From Ascochyta rabiei (lineage: Eukaryota; Ascomycota; Dothideomycetes; Pleosporales; Didymellaceae), in NCBI RefSeq assembly GCF_004011695.2, contig NC_082408.1:481501-545500 (forward strand): a DNA stretch of 64,000 bases, read 5' to 3'. A model generated the notes under the pieces. The model did not search any database, was not told where the DNA came from, and saw only the letters and a program-made list of their open reading frames with translations. Made by a program: the position numbers and the translations under genes. Positions within the stretch are counted from its first letter, which is position 1. Each line of letters begins with the position of its first letter. Shown piece after piece: positions 11,144 to 22,009 of this stretch.

Positions 11144-14100
11144 TCAGCGCCAGACACCCTTAGCTCCTGGTGCGAGACTGCCTCTCACTGACGAGTTGCT
11201 GACAACTCGTATGGGTGCGCGGTTCAGTGTGCCGGACCCAGGGCGCTCCTCTCCTGACGATGCCACGGTTGTCCGCCGTGCAGCACCCTTCACTATAGGT
11301 GCAGACCGAGGGCTCAGAACGCTGGGTTTCCACTCGCCCTCGTGGTTATTCTTGACCATGCGGCGTGCTGCGCCGGCCGAGATGCTATTTTCGTTGGGCG
11401 GGCTGGACGATGTGTTGCTGGGACTGCGCTGGCGATGCGTTCTACCCATCGGCACAGCTTTGGTCGTAGAAGAGCGACGCTTGATGGCTGTGCGGATCTG
11501 GTTTGCCTCGGAGCGGTCGACGGACCAGTGATCGTCTTCAGCGGCAGAGTTGTTGCCGCTGTCGTTTGCAGAGGTCGACACCTCTGACGTGAGCTCAACG
11601 TTACTGAGTGCGGAAGATCTGACGGTGTTGGTGCCGATCTCACGGAGAGGAGAGGTATCGGAGTCTGAGCCATAGGCGCTCCTGACGGGCATGGGTGATC
11701 CATCAGACTTCTTCGTGAGGAAACCGGCTGCGAAGCGGCTGGAGCCAGAGCGAGGCTTCATGTCCATGGAGGTTGTGGGTGGTGCGGGGATGGGGGATGA
11801 GCCGGGCTCCTTGACTACTGGCTCAGGAACGTAGGCTGAGAATGTCGGAGGGGGCATCTCAACTGAAGAGCTTGTTGGTGTCGATTCGACGTGCTCTGGC
11901 GTCTTGAAGTCTGCCAGAGTACCGTTCTCGTTGTCATCGCGCCATCGAACACCTCGCTTGGCCTTGGAGGGCGACGTTGGCCTCTTCTTGACTGGCGAGA
12001 ACTGAACGCCCTTCTTGACGGCAACCATCTTCTTGCGTCGTGGTGAAGCTTTCATAGGTGATGAGGTCAGGTGCGGTGCGTCTGCGAAGGATGGCATGGG
12101 AATCGATTTCACAGGAGAAGGTTCCATGACATTCACTGGTTTCCGCCGTTTTGGTGTGCCTCTGTGACTGGGCGCGAAGAACTCTGTAACAGGTAGACCG
12201 CCATCGGGGCGGATGACCTGGGCTGTGGCGCTGGTGCACGCGTTCATGATCTTGGTGAGAAGCTTTCTGGCGGTTTCCACTGCTTGGGCTTCGTCCATCT
12301 GTGTGATCTGGCCCAAGATGGCCACCGTCTCGATATGCGCTTGGACCAGAACCTGCACGGTTGCTGCGTCACCACCTCTCTCTTGCTCCAACAACACACT
12401 CAATACTTCTCGCTCTGCGTTGGACTTCAGAATCTGGTATTCCCTGCTCAAGTTTGCCGCATCAGGCCCGTCGGCGGTTCCGTCAAGCTCGGTGAGTTGC
12501 CTCAGTCCGAAGCTGAGGGCAGTGTCGATTTTTGATGCCCATGTCGACCGCTCGAGTCGTCTGTGGTGATGTTGTCTCGATTGCTCGAGTTCTGCAGAGA
12601 TGCCGATTGCTGTGTCTCTCATTGCGACAACTTGCGAGGGCATCTCTTCGTTCTCGCGCATCTCGTTGACCGTGTCGAAAGCTGCCACCCATGCAGAGAC
12701 GAGGGAGATGCGCTTCTCGGTATACTTCAACGTCCTCATGGTATTCAGCCTGTCCCGGCGATCGGTCTCGGAGTCGGAGTAGGCCTGCCTCAGCCGTATA
12801 AACGCATCTCTCATGACGCCCTCCTTCTTCTCGTTTTGCTTCTGGAACTTGGCCAGGGATGCGCCGTCAGAGTCTTTTTGCTTCTTCATCAATTCGTCAA
12901 TCAGCGCCCTCTGCTCGTCAATCTTCTTGAGGTAGTCCTTCACGTGGCGATTTACGTTGAAAACATTCTTGGTGACTTTGGTCTGGATGTTTTTCGCGCG
13001 GTTGGCGTATCGCAGGGTGTTTTGGGTCTCGTCAAAGTGGACGCTGGATGGGCTGACGCAGACAATCATGACAGTTTTGCAGTTTCCACCTAGCGAGAAC
13101 TTCAGTAGTCGTGTGAGCTTTGAGTTTCGGTAAGGGATGTGGTTGTGTTTCCGCGCGTCGCAGAGAGCATTGATGCAGCTTCCCAGTGCCAGCAGTGACT
13201 TGTTGATGTTTGCGCCTTCGGTTAGACGGGCACCTCTGTTCTTGGTTGCGCTCGCGCGCTCGCTGCCCGCCAGATCGATGATGCTGAGGGTAGCCATGGT
13301 GTGTGGTTCGTTCACCGAAGCGTTTCGGTCTTTCGATGAGACGTTGATCTGCAGGACGGCGTGCGATCGAGAGGAGGTTGCGTTGGCTTCGGTGGGGGAC
13401 ATTGTGCGGAGGTCGTTGCCGCGGACAATCATTTCCATGACCTCGTTGACCTGTTGGGTGTGAGATATGGAATCATGTGCATTGTGCGGGTTGCCAGCTC
13501 CTTACATCTGAGGGGCGATGGCTGGAGAGCCCGGCGACGGAGACGGCTTGGTTGGAGTCTTCTCGCAGCATCAACGATGTCTTGCTGCCGCCCTCGACGA
13601 GCAGATCGCGGATGGTCTCGTTGTAGATCTCCAGGTAGGACAGTGTGACCTCTGTGACCTTCTCGCCCTGGCGCTCGTTGATCTTCTCGAAGAGTTCCTG
13701 CATTGTGAGGAAGATGATGCCCGGGTCGCTCGATGTTCCCCTGCGTGGCAGTCAGCGGCTATGTACGATTTGCAGCGTCGCAGTACCCACGTGATGGTAT
13801 GTGTCTTTCCACAGCCCGTAGCACCGTATGCAAAGACGGTTGCATTGTAACCGTCCAGGACGTTGTCGAGCAGGGGCTTGGCGGTCGACTCGTAGATGTC
13901 GGCCTGGGACGTGGTGTCGTCGAAGACGCGGTCGAAAGCGAATGTCTGGTCCTTGACGCGCTTGCCCTGGGGCGCATAAGAGCGGCCGACTCTGTGCACA
14001 GGGTTGTCCTCTGGCGGGTCGAAGATGCTGCACGTGTGTTAGCCGTGGGTCTGTGGTGCAGGTGCAGGTGCTGGTGTTGGTGCAGGCGGCGTACAGGCAT

Positions 14101-14291
14101 CGCTCGTCGAGCACCTTGATGACGGGCCGTATGCCCTTGGAGCTCAGGCGCGGCGTGGGCGCAGCAGCGAGCGAGCCATCTCCGAGGAATAGCGTCGAGT
14201 CGTCCGTCTTGGTGAGCTGTGCAGCTTCGCGGATGGTGAAGGGGCGCACGCGCACCGTGACCGAGATAGACGATGCGCCGGCGCTCGCCAT
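11144..14291 (-). CDS. KIP3: Kinesin-8 motor protein (Kip3/KipB type)
   Basis: Four exons (14291-14095, 14027-13791, 13740-13506, 13450-11144) join in phase to 991 residues. The motor domain is N-terminal. The Walker A loop [10 protein letters not shown] falls at about residues 134-143 and is followed by a splice site. Switch I NATSSRSH (about 246), switch [10 protein letters not shown] (about 285) and [13 protein letters not shown] come next. The neck is followed by a short coiled coil with [19 protein letters not shown], typical of kinesin-8. The C-terminal ~450 residues are basic and Ser/Pro-rich and carry several short KKxx and SPxK motifs. Family members walk to microtubule plus ends and promote shortening, which controls spindle length and nuclear positioning. 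Subfamily assignment rests on the motor and neck; the disordered tail does not help. The gene is divergent from the oxygenase at 14914 and convergent with the gene at 4977. Confidence 0.93.
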
Positions 14292-14913
14292 GGTGGGGCT
14301 CGAGATGGGTTGGTCGTCCAGAAAGATGCAGCGCGACTACCCCTCAGAGTGGATGCGGCGGCCGTGGGCGTGAGCGTGGGCGTGGGCGTGGGCGTGGGCG
14401 TGCGTGCGAAATGTTGTGCTTGTGACGGTGTGCCGACTGCGTTGATGCACCAAAAACCACCCCGTTGCCATGCCAACACCGCAGCCGCGCCCGACCCTGA
14501 CGCTGCACGTGATGCTCCACCTGCCGCGCCCCACTCCACCGACGTGTCGCCCATCCCATCCCCTTCACCAGCACCCCCCAGCACCCCCATGCTGCCCTGT
14601 AGACGTGGAGTCTCGTGAGCGGCTCGGCCCATGTTCGTCTGCTTCATGCGCAGATGAGTTGTCTTGACGCTCGGGCAGCTGCAATGGATTTGCCGAGATA
14701 ACTCCAACATGTGCGTAGCACCGACGACGTCATGGGCGATGCATTTGTGTACGATTCTTCAAGCTGATTTGCTAAGGTAAACTGCACGAGGCTGACCCCT
14801 CGTTCCCTGGGCGCACGCAGCGGATCCGCTGACCCCACCAACATGGGGCTCCACGAGCCTAGGTTGGCTCCATGCTCAAACACCTTTAACACCTCCATTC
14901 AGCAGGAACCAGT
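14292..14913. promoter_or_regulatory. Divergent promoter region (kinesin-8 / oxygenase)
   Basis: These 620 bp separate two divergent start codons. They contain a GTGGGC hexamer array at 14364-14403 and pyrimidine-rich DNA. I could not pick out a TATA box or coding frame. Confidence 0.45.
14364..14403. repeat. GTGGGC hexanucleotide repeat
   Basis: Six or so GTGGGC units with one GTGAGC variant, about 75 bp upstream of the kinesin start codon and so probably in its 5' UTR or core promoter. Confidence 0.85.
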
Positions 14914-15876
14914 ATGACAGCCGACATTGTGGACCGTGATGGCAAAGGCGATGTTATTGCTGACATCAACTACTTCCCGTCTCTGGGCACCCCAATACCC
15001 ACGTCTGCGTGGAAGAAACGGTACCTGGGTGTTGGCGACGACCACACACGGGCTATGACCATTCGGGATCTTCGCTCGACTATTCAAGACCACAACCTGG
15101 AAACCAACGGCTTCAAGTTTCTTAGGCTCACGCCCAGGCAAAGAGTGGACAGCTTGAGTACCGAAGAGACCATCCGCCGCGAGTACTACCCCGAGTTGGA
15201 GCATCTTGCAAAGAGCTTGTAAGCTGTACTCGACACGCAGCACACGCAGCACACGCAGCACTAGAGTGGAGGTTACTGCAAGCGCTGAGGGCCTGCTGAC
15301 GTTTGTAGGACCGGCGCGTCTACCGCTTTCGTGTTCAATCACGTCGTTCGAGCACACTCATCACCCTCTGACAAGGGAATACTCGACTCACATGGTCGAT
15401 GGCAGGACATACCTGCCGGTCACCCTCATGTCGATTATTGCGGTGACCCTGATTTCCTCCAAGGCACAGAGCACGAACTCAATTTGCCATCACACGTTGC
15501 CTCCCTATACGCTACAAGCTCACGCTACGCTTACCTCGGTGCCTGGCGCCCCCTCAAGATCGTTTTCAGAGACCCTCTAGCTGTCTGCGATGCAACAACC
15601 GTCCCAAGCTCAGACTACCAGCTACGACTCAGGGAGTTCAGGAGCGGCATCAAGTCGGGCAACTATGTGATGAGCCATGCCAGAGAAGAGCAACAGCACC
15701 AATGGTACTACATGTCTGCGATGAAGCCTGATGAGATGCTCATATTCAAGGGATTTGATACTGAGCAAAGCAAGCCAGGCTGGCGATGTCCGCACACGGC
15801 ATTTCGATTGCCAGGCAGTGATCAGGAGCCGCCGCGAGAGAGCATTGAAGCGCGTATCGTGTGCTTTTGGAATTAA
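14914..15876 (+). CDS. CmcJ/asaB-type Fe(II)/2-oxoglutarate oxygenase-like protein
   Basis: Two exons (14914-15218, 15309-15876) join in phase to 290 residues. The fold family is that of CmcJ, NvfI and asaB hydroxylase/desaturase proteins, recognised from the INYFPSLG start, the YLGAWRPLK motif, the RDPLAVCDATTVP block and the WYYMSAMKPDEMLIFK block. Candidate iron ligands are His142-x-Asp144 (PHVDYCGDP) and His264 (CPHTAF). Members hydroxylate or desaturate small molecules in fungal secondary metabolism, but many are unassigned. No polyketide synthase, NRPS or terpene gene lies nearby, so this copy is not visibly part of a cluster. The usual HIDQ context of the HxD motif is altered to HVDYC, which may mean a changed substrate. 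The intron contains a 9-bp tandem repeat (about 15232-15260). Confidence 0.85.
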
Positions 15877-16694
15877 CACAGACAGTCTCCACGATAGTGA
15901 TGGGCTTCACGAATTGATCCGTACGACAATCATCCCGAAGCTCCACCCATCTTTGATGCAGTACTCAGTCATTTCCTTCATATGCTTAGTAAGCAACACG
16001 TACCGGTGGGCTTCGCCACGACCTGTTTCCCGCCAGAATTCCTTCCATCTACATACTTAGCTCCCACCCCAAATGCAAAATCCATCAGCCTTGAACAAAC
16101 GCGGGGTAGTGTCGCCTGTTATGCCCAGATGAGATGCGCATTGCCAGGCTCGATGCTCCTTCCGGTTTGGGTCAACGTCGATCTGCTCGTGCTCACGGCA
16201 GTCAGACGGGTGGACTAACCCTGTCGAGAAGGTCAACACGCAGAAGCCGGGGAAGACCCAGAACTGTAGGTGCTCGAGATTGCGATCAATGCGCCAGGTC
16301 AGATGGCCAGTCTAGAAAAGCACAAGTTTCGACCAGAGTCGGGCCCAAATTGGCGCGGCGGCCCTTGACCGCAAGCAATATCGCCCATTCTACTCGCTTT
16401 AGGAGGTGCCTATGATGACCAAGGTCCTCGACATCGGGGTTAGTAGCAGATGTGGCAGGAGAGAGGCTCCACATCTCTGCGGACATGAAGCGAGCAATGC
16501 TGCTCGGGCCATCGGTTGGTCTTACAACGAGGGCAAGAGAAGAGATGGAAAATTTGCACGACAAGCAATAATATATAACCCTCGACGACTATCAGTGGTT
16601 CGCACTCCAGAGCCGCAATTCCAGCGCCTCCTCCCGGATCCTCGCTCATTCATTCACGCACGCACCTCCTTCGCTACAGACCAGACAGTTCAAG
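15877..16694. other. Intergenic region upstream of cutinase
   Basis: About 820 bp between the oxygenase stop and the cutinase start. I see no convincing coding frame. The right end should hold the cutinase promoter, including the TATA-like site listed separately. Confidence 0.5.
16572..16578 (+). promoter_or_regulatory. TATA box of the cutinase gene
   Basis: TATATAA lies 117 nt before the ATG at 16695, followed by pyrimidine-rich DNA as in many strongly expressed fungal secreted-enzyme genes. Position and sequence fit a core promoter; function is inferred. Confidence 0.5.
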
Positions 16695-17573
16695 ATGAAG
16701 CTCACACTTCTTTCCCTCGCTATCATCTCCAGCGTGCTCGCAGCTCCTGCTCCTGCCGCAGATCCCGAAGCTTTCCCCATCGCAGAGCTGCTCACCAGCG
16801 ACCTATCCTTCGAGGACCATGCCCTCACCAAACGCCAATACTCCAGCAGCAGCTACAACCAGCTCACTGATGGCACCGCTTGCCGAGCCATTAGCGTGAT
16901 CTACGCGCGTGGTACTTCCCAACAGGGCAACGTGGGAGACGCCGCAGCCGTTGGCCCCTTGTTCTTCAACCAGATCGCCAGTAAGGTGGGCGGCACAAGC
17001 CGTCTGGCCATACAAGGTGTCACGTACCCGGCGAGTGTGTCCGGATTCTTGCAGGGTGGAGATGCGGCTGGAAGCACAACGATGACCAACTTGATCAGCA
17101 CTGTAAGTTCACCAAAAAGCTTCGTGAGGAAAGTAAGTGCTGATGCCGTCACAGACCGCAACCAGGTGTCCTTCCACTAAAATCGTCCTTGCTGGTTACA
17201 GTCAGGGTGCGCAGCTCGTGCACAACGCCGCCGCCCGCACTTCTGCCACCAACGCTGCTCGCGTCGCCGCTGGTACGTTTCTCTCTCTCTCTTTGCCCGC
17301 ATTTCCCCTGCTCAACCCCATCTTCCTCGTCATGTTTCCTAAAGATCCATTACTGTCAACCTGTGGAGTGATTACTAACGGTCCACAGTCGTCGTGTTCG
17401 GTGACCCCAAGCGCGGCCAGTCTTTCGGCTCCATCGCCGCCTCCAAGATCCGCACCATCTGCCACACTGGCGACGACATCTGCGAGGGCGGCACCAGCAT
17501 CACCGCCGCCCACCTGAACTACCAGAACGACGCAGGCACCGCAGCGACGTTTGTCGCCGGAAAGGTCGCGTAA
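16695..17573 (+). CDS. Cutinase (carbohydrate esterase family 5)
   Basis: Three exons (16695-17102, 17155-17272, 17389-17573) join in phase to 236 residues, the usual cutinase length. A signal peptide of about 17 residues is followed by a short propeptide ending in Lys46-Arg47, a Kex2-type site. The catalytic triad is visible: Ser152 in GYSQG, Asp204 in HTGDDIC and His217 in AAHLNY. Four cysteines (in TACRAIS, TRCPS, TICHTG and DDICEG) match the two conserved disulfides. The enzyme would hydrolyse ester bonds of plant cutin outside the cell. A TATA box lies about 120 nt upstream. The gene converges on the M43 metalloprotease. Confidence 0.95.
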
Positions 17574-18319
17574 ATGGATGGCTTGTATGCCAGCAGTGGC
17601 GCCAACAGTGCGAGAGCGTTAGAATGGTTAGCTACGAGATGAGTGAAATGCACGTCTATGCTTTTGACAGGGACCTTATACATGTGTCTACATGCAACAA
17701 CGGGCACCCGCTCTCAAAGACGTAAGATCTTAAAAAATAGTGGTCATCTTCCCCATACACCACAAACACAACCCGCCCATATTCCCTATCTCAACAGCAC
17801 TCAACCCCCCCCCAAAGAAACGTATCACATCTCTCGTCAAGCACCAACCACCACCACTCGCAGGCCCCGTGCATGCATGTCCATCAGCAACCCCCCACCC
17901 CCGCCCAGCGCCAAGCGCCACAAAGAGCTGCGAAAACACAGTACGGCAGACAACCCTCAAGCAGCGCACATCTGCCCTGGCGCCAAGAGAGCCGAGCGTA
18001 AAACCACAGAAAGAGGGGTGTCGCCGGTGTGCGTTGTCGCCCGCGGGATCTGCGGTACCTAGTATATGTACGTGTGCGGGAAAGGCTCGGCTACGCAGGA
18101 GAGTGGATTGGAGTGTGTTGGGCTGGAAGGGGGACAGCAGGGTATCCGCTGCAGGGAGGATGGGCGTGTGTACATATATCTCTGTGTCCGGGAATTCAGG
18201 GGTAAGTGAACGTTTGGTATTATTTCTTGTGTGGTAAGTGGGATAGAGCTGCTGGGTTTGGATGGCTTTATTAGCATGTGCTGATTTGTGAAGGGCAGGT
18301 TCAAGCTGGTGAGAGGGGT

Positions 18320-18323
<4 letters not shown>

Positions 18324-18356
<33 letters not shown>
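18324..18356. repeat. Poly(T) tract, 33 nt
   Basis: Thirty-three T in a row on the plus strand, the longest homopolymer in the window. Read from the M43 protease gene it is poly(A), starting about 140 nt after that gene's stop codon. Confidence 0.92.
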
Positions 18357-18357
<1 letters not shown>

Positions 18358-18400
18358 TTCGGATCGATCGATGCTGGACTCCGACTCGAATCGACACCTC

Positions 18401-18432
18401 GCTACGCTACGCTATACTATGCTATGCTATGC
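18401..18432. repeat. GCTAC/GCTAT pentanucleotide array
   Basis: Six units that shift from GCTAC to GCTAT (minus strand ATAGC). This is the same pentamer family as the AGCAT array at 9936-9985. It lies between the poly(T) tract and the stop codon of the M43 protease. Confidence 0.8.
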
Positions 18433-18498
18433 GAGGCAACAGGAAACGCCTCGACTTCTGCGCCCGGCCCACGACGACAAACAGCAGCTACTGAGCGC

Positions 18499-19385
18499 TT
18501 ATTTGCCGGCACGGTACGAGTTCCAGTAGCTGTAGATGCGAGTCTCCTGGCCGGCGGTGAAGCCAGTGAAGCAAGAGCTAGGGGAATGGTCAGCGTTGAT
18601 TCATTCAAATCGGAAGTGGAGAAGAGGAATACTCACTCATCAGAGTAGTCCATGAAGTTGGTGACGGGGTCAAGACCAGCCTGGCTGGGGCAAGAGTCGC
18701 GCGTCTTTGCGCAGCCGTAGGATTCCGAGGCCTCAGCAGGGGTGTCGGAAACATAGTCGCCAGAGCCAGTGCAGCCGCCCTGGAAGGTGTGGTACAGACC
18801 CAGCCAGTGACCGATCTCGTGAGTCGCTGTGTGGCCAAGGTTGTAGTCCGTCTCCGAACCACCAGGCACGGTGGAAGAGCGGATGACAACACCGTCCTGG
18901 TAGAAGGCGTTGGAGCCCGAGGTGACGGCCTGGGGGAAGTATGCGTACCCCAGGTACTGTGTGCCGGGGGTGAAGTATACGTTCAGGTCGGCGTATGTGC
19001 CCTTGCGGAGAGCCTTCTTCATGGCCAGCTCGGCTTTGTCGTTGGCGTAGTTGGCGTTGACGGTCCAGTCTACACCAGCCTGGCTGAACGAGATGCCGTG
19101 AGGGGCATATGCGGTGTTTAGCACATCAAGCTGCCCGTCTAGGGCCGCTTGGGTAAGGTAGCCACCAGCAACGGTCTTGTCGGTGGCAGTGACGTGCCAG
19201 TAGACCTTGATGCTGATCGTGGCAGCAGCGGCAAGGCTCGTCTCGCCGAAACCAGCCTCAGACTCGAGGATCTGGAGGTTCTGGGCGATTTGAATCTGCT
19301 CCTCGGTAGCGTTGGGGGTACCGCAGCTACGCTTGGCTGCCGCCGAAGAAGCGAGCAGGGAGAGGAGGAGGGTCTTGAGCTGCAT
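18499..19385 (-). CDS. Secreted M43-family metalloprotease (pappalysin/MEP1-like)
   Basis: Two exons (19385-18637, 18577-18499) join in phase to 275 residues. A signal peptide of about 17 residues precedes the mature protein. The zinc-binding motif HEIGHWLGLYH spans residues 189-199, with ligands His189, His193 and His199 and catalytic Glu190. The Met-turn NFMDYSDDSC begins at about 243 and spans the splice junction. Six or more cysteines in the C-terminal half fit an extracellular disulfide-bonded enzyme. Homologues in plant and animal pathogens are secreted endopeptidases. The second exon encodes only 25 residues, so a single-exon model would lose the end of the protein. Confidence 0.93.
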
Positions 19386-19493
19386 AGTGATGGCCGGGTG
19401 TGGTTCGGAGTGAGGGAGTCGGAGTGATGAGCTGCGAATCGATACCGTTTCAAGGAGGGTGTTCGAGCATTCTTGTACTCACGCTGAGCTCAG

Positions 19494-19702
19494 GAAGAAA
19501 GAGATGGCCAACAAGAAACAGACCGCTCCTCGCGATACTCCGAAGGCTTTCCAGCTCACCTACGACTCCAGGACGTTGACCTTCCCAAGGAGGCTTACAC
19601 CGAAAGGAAGGTCGATAGAACGATCTTCCGCCCCGAAGTCGGCACATGGGTCTTCCGCCTCCTATTTGCTGTCTTGGTCCTCGTAGTCGCATTGGCTTTC
19701 GT
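19494..19702 (+). other. Exon-like frame with one membrane segment
   Basis: A 209-nt frame is flanked by an acceptor-like CTCAG before 19494 and a donor GTGAGT at 19703. It encodes acidic/basic sequence ending in FRPEVGTWVFRLL and a hydrophobic run of about 18 residues that could cross a membrane. A possible next exon starts near 19742, after a CTTAAC branch-like site. I could not find a start codon in phase upstream. It may be part of a small tail-anchored membrane protein or chance. Confidence 0.25.
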
Positions 19703-20826
19703 GTGAGTAGCGAACTACACTTAACGAGCTTCTCTTCACAAGGCAGGTCCCAATTTCCTCCCCTACCATTCACCTAACAAGGTTGGGGCCCGAGATATTG
19801 TAGGCGCTTGGCAACGGCAGTTGCTAGCTCCTCACGGCTAACAATCCTACTTTCGTTGGAACGCGAAGCAGCGATTGGCGACGGGAGACAGTCGATCTGT
19901 GGGGTTCGTCGTAGAATTCTCGATGACGGCACTATCGCGTGCTCAACGGACAAGCATCTCGACCTGAGTTAGGAGGACCACCGGAGGCCCAAGCAATGCC
20001 AAGCGATGCCGCGGCGGTCTTGTAGGCTCGAAGAGGCATGTCAGTCGTTTGTGGAAATGTTGTTATCGAAGCAGAAAGCTTGGAACAGATAAGACGTGAC
20101 AACCACGGTAAAGATCGTCTCGTGCTGGTAACCTGTGACCTTTCCCTGCCGCCGGCGGCTATGGTAAAAGGGGCATCGGCGTAGGATGAAGCTGACAAGG
20201 CTTGGCGGTTAGGAGGCTGCATTTCAAGATTGTCCCGCCCGGAGACTTGCCGAAAAGCCACGAGAGGCAGCACCATCGTCGACCTCATTCCTAATAGCGG
20301 CCAAGATACTTCTTGCGAAAACGAAGAAACCTGCATCCCTTCATCAACGGGATAACTCGCGTAGGATGATCGTTGGATGCTTCGAGCTGCGCAATCTTTG
20401 CACCTTAACGGATCAGACCGAGGGGTTCTGCTCCATTTGCGATCCTGTACGAGCAGGTAGCAACGGAAACAATGATCGTGTGCTGCTGATGATGCCGCGA
20501 TGATTAACAGTCCAGGGAAATGGGTGCAAAAGGCAAGGAAGCGTAGACTGTGTGCTTATATTGAGGGGGGGTTGCAGCTGTGAGAAGGCGCTGATTCTCG
20601 GCCTTCGCGACAAGACGGTCAGTAGGTACGATGCACGAGCCGCTCAAGCCCGTTTACTCGTCGAACACTTTCTGCACAAACACCGGGCGGACGTCAACGG
20701 AGAATCCATTCCGCTTTCAACAAAGGTTCAAGTGTTGCTAAAGATTTCTAAGCTGACCATGCAAGACCGACAATGCTAAACGCCAATGCTAACCACAAAG
20801 CTCTGTCATTCTCTTCGCAAGCGATA
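19703..20826. other. Gene-poor stretch, nothing recognised
   Basis: About 1.1 kb with only short open frames. A 134-codon minus frame (20336-19932) has no start context, splice signals or recognisable motif, and I treat it as chance. Confidence 0.4.
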
Positions 20827-21763
20827 TTATGCCATCCCTCCAGCACCACCGCCAGAGCTTCCGGCCGAACCACCTGCTCCATCACTGTTGGCTTCCTTGC
20901 CAGCCTTTCTTCTCATGCTCTTACTCCTGTGTGTGTAGTAATTTGTCGGCTCCTTCATCTCGTCCTTGTCCTTCTTGTCCTGCGATGACTGCAATTTGCC
21001 GTTTTGGGGCGCGAGTTTGCTAGCTTTGGAGCCCATTGTATGGCTTTTGGTCGTAGAGCCGGGGGCTGTGATCTCGCGGGTACCGTCCACAGGGCTGTTG
21101 AGGATTTGTGAAGGTGGTGAAGGAGGAGAAGGAGCTGATGGATAGGTGGGGGTCGAGCGTTCGGTGCGCGAGAGGATAATTACACTACCAGAAAATCAGA
21201 TTCATTCGGCGATAGATGCATGTGCAGTCCTTGACCAGAAAAGGTCGCATGCTCAGACGCAGGGCGGCATGCGAGATGGAGAAGACTTACGGTGGTGCTG
21301 GATGTGGTTCAGGCTCAGGTTTTGGCTTTGGCTTTGACGATGTGAATGTAGAACCGTTTTCTGGTATCGAAGAAGGGGTCCTGTGGTTTTGTTTAGGGGT
21401 GGAACAATTATTGAAGTCCAGGTTACGCGTACCGTGCTGATGACGTATTTGGGTGTGGCGGACACGATACCGGGTCCCGTTCTTGAGGCTGAGGTCCACT
21501 CCCGCTGCTATTTTCGGACAAAATAATAATCCTATTGGTGGACGGTTAGCGGATATCACTCCGGATGGGGCATCGACAGAGACGAGATGCTGGAAATAAC
21601 ATCGTGACAGAGGAACGTTGCGCACGAGCAACTGCCCGACTCGTGGAGTTGGAGAAGATACTTACGGAGGCGCTGGTGGTGGTTCAGGAACAGGATCACG
21701 ACTTGATTTCTCATTTGAGCCATTATGACCATTTCCACTCCGTCCATACGCATGTGATGGCAT
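20827..21763 (-). CDS. Proline-rich 214-aa hypothetical protein with duplicated exon module
   Basis: Four exons (21763-21666, 21531-21433, 21380-21291, 21184-20827) join in phase to 214 residues; introns are 134, 52 and 106 nt. No single frame shows this gene. Exons 1 and 3 both end in a Ser-Ser..Pro-Glu..Pro-Ala-Pro-Pro block and are followed by similar introns starting GTAAGT(AT)CTTCTCC. Exons 2 and 4 both open with Ile/Val-Ile-Ile-Leu-Ser. An exon-intron-exon module therefore seems to have been duplicated. The C-terminal third is Lys-rich (KDKDEMKEPTNYY, RSKSMRRKAGKE) and ends in a Gly/Ser tail. No family is recognised. The ATG at 21763 is the first in frame after a possible upstream non-coding exon. 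A TATA box lies at 22002-22008. Function unknown. Confidence 0.6.
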
Positions 21764-22001
21764 ACTTGCGATCTGATAGTGGCTGATTATTGATAGGAAG
21801 AGATTTGGAGCGTTTCCAAGTATTCTAGGAAAGGTATCGAGATGAAGCAGTAGAGAAAGCATTGAAACACCTTCGGCTAAGTGTACACGAAGCGGACAAA
21901 GCAATTATACCTGTGATCGTATGCGACAGAGTGAAAGCTAATTGTAGATGATGCTTGAGATGCCGGGTTTGTGATATCTTTGCCTTGGTTTGGATCGTGC
22001 A

Positions 22002-22008
22002 CCTTATA
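22002..22008 (-). promoter_or_regulatory. TATA-like site upstream of the proline-rich gene
   Basis: TATAAGG on the minus strand, about 240 nt before the proposed start at 21763. A donor-like GTATAA near 21911 and an acceptor-like CAG near 21773 suggest an intron in the 5' UTR. Confidence 0.35.
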
Positions 22009-22009
22009 T

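Larger units (their letters stand above)
17574..18498. other. Convergent intergenic region (cutinase / M43 protease)
   Basis: This 0.9 kb holds the 3' UTRs of two convergent genes. It contains C-rich DNA, a T33 run and a pentamer array and no convincing coding frame. Confidence 0.55.

Noticed and set aside
18324..19385. M43 protease as a retrocopied gene with an encoded poly(A) tail
   Set aside because: A33 follows the stop by ~140 nt, but the gene keeps a phase-correct intron and no target-site duplication is visible.
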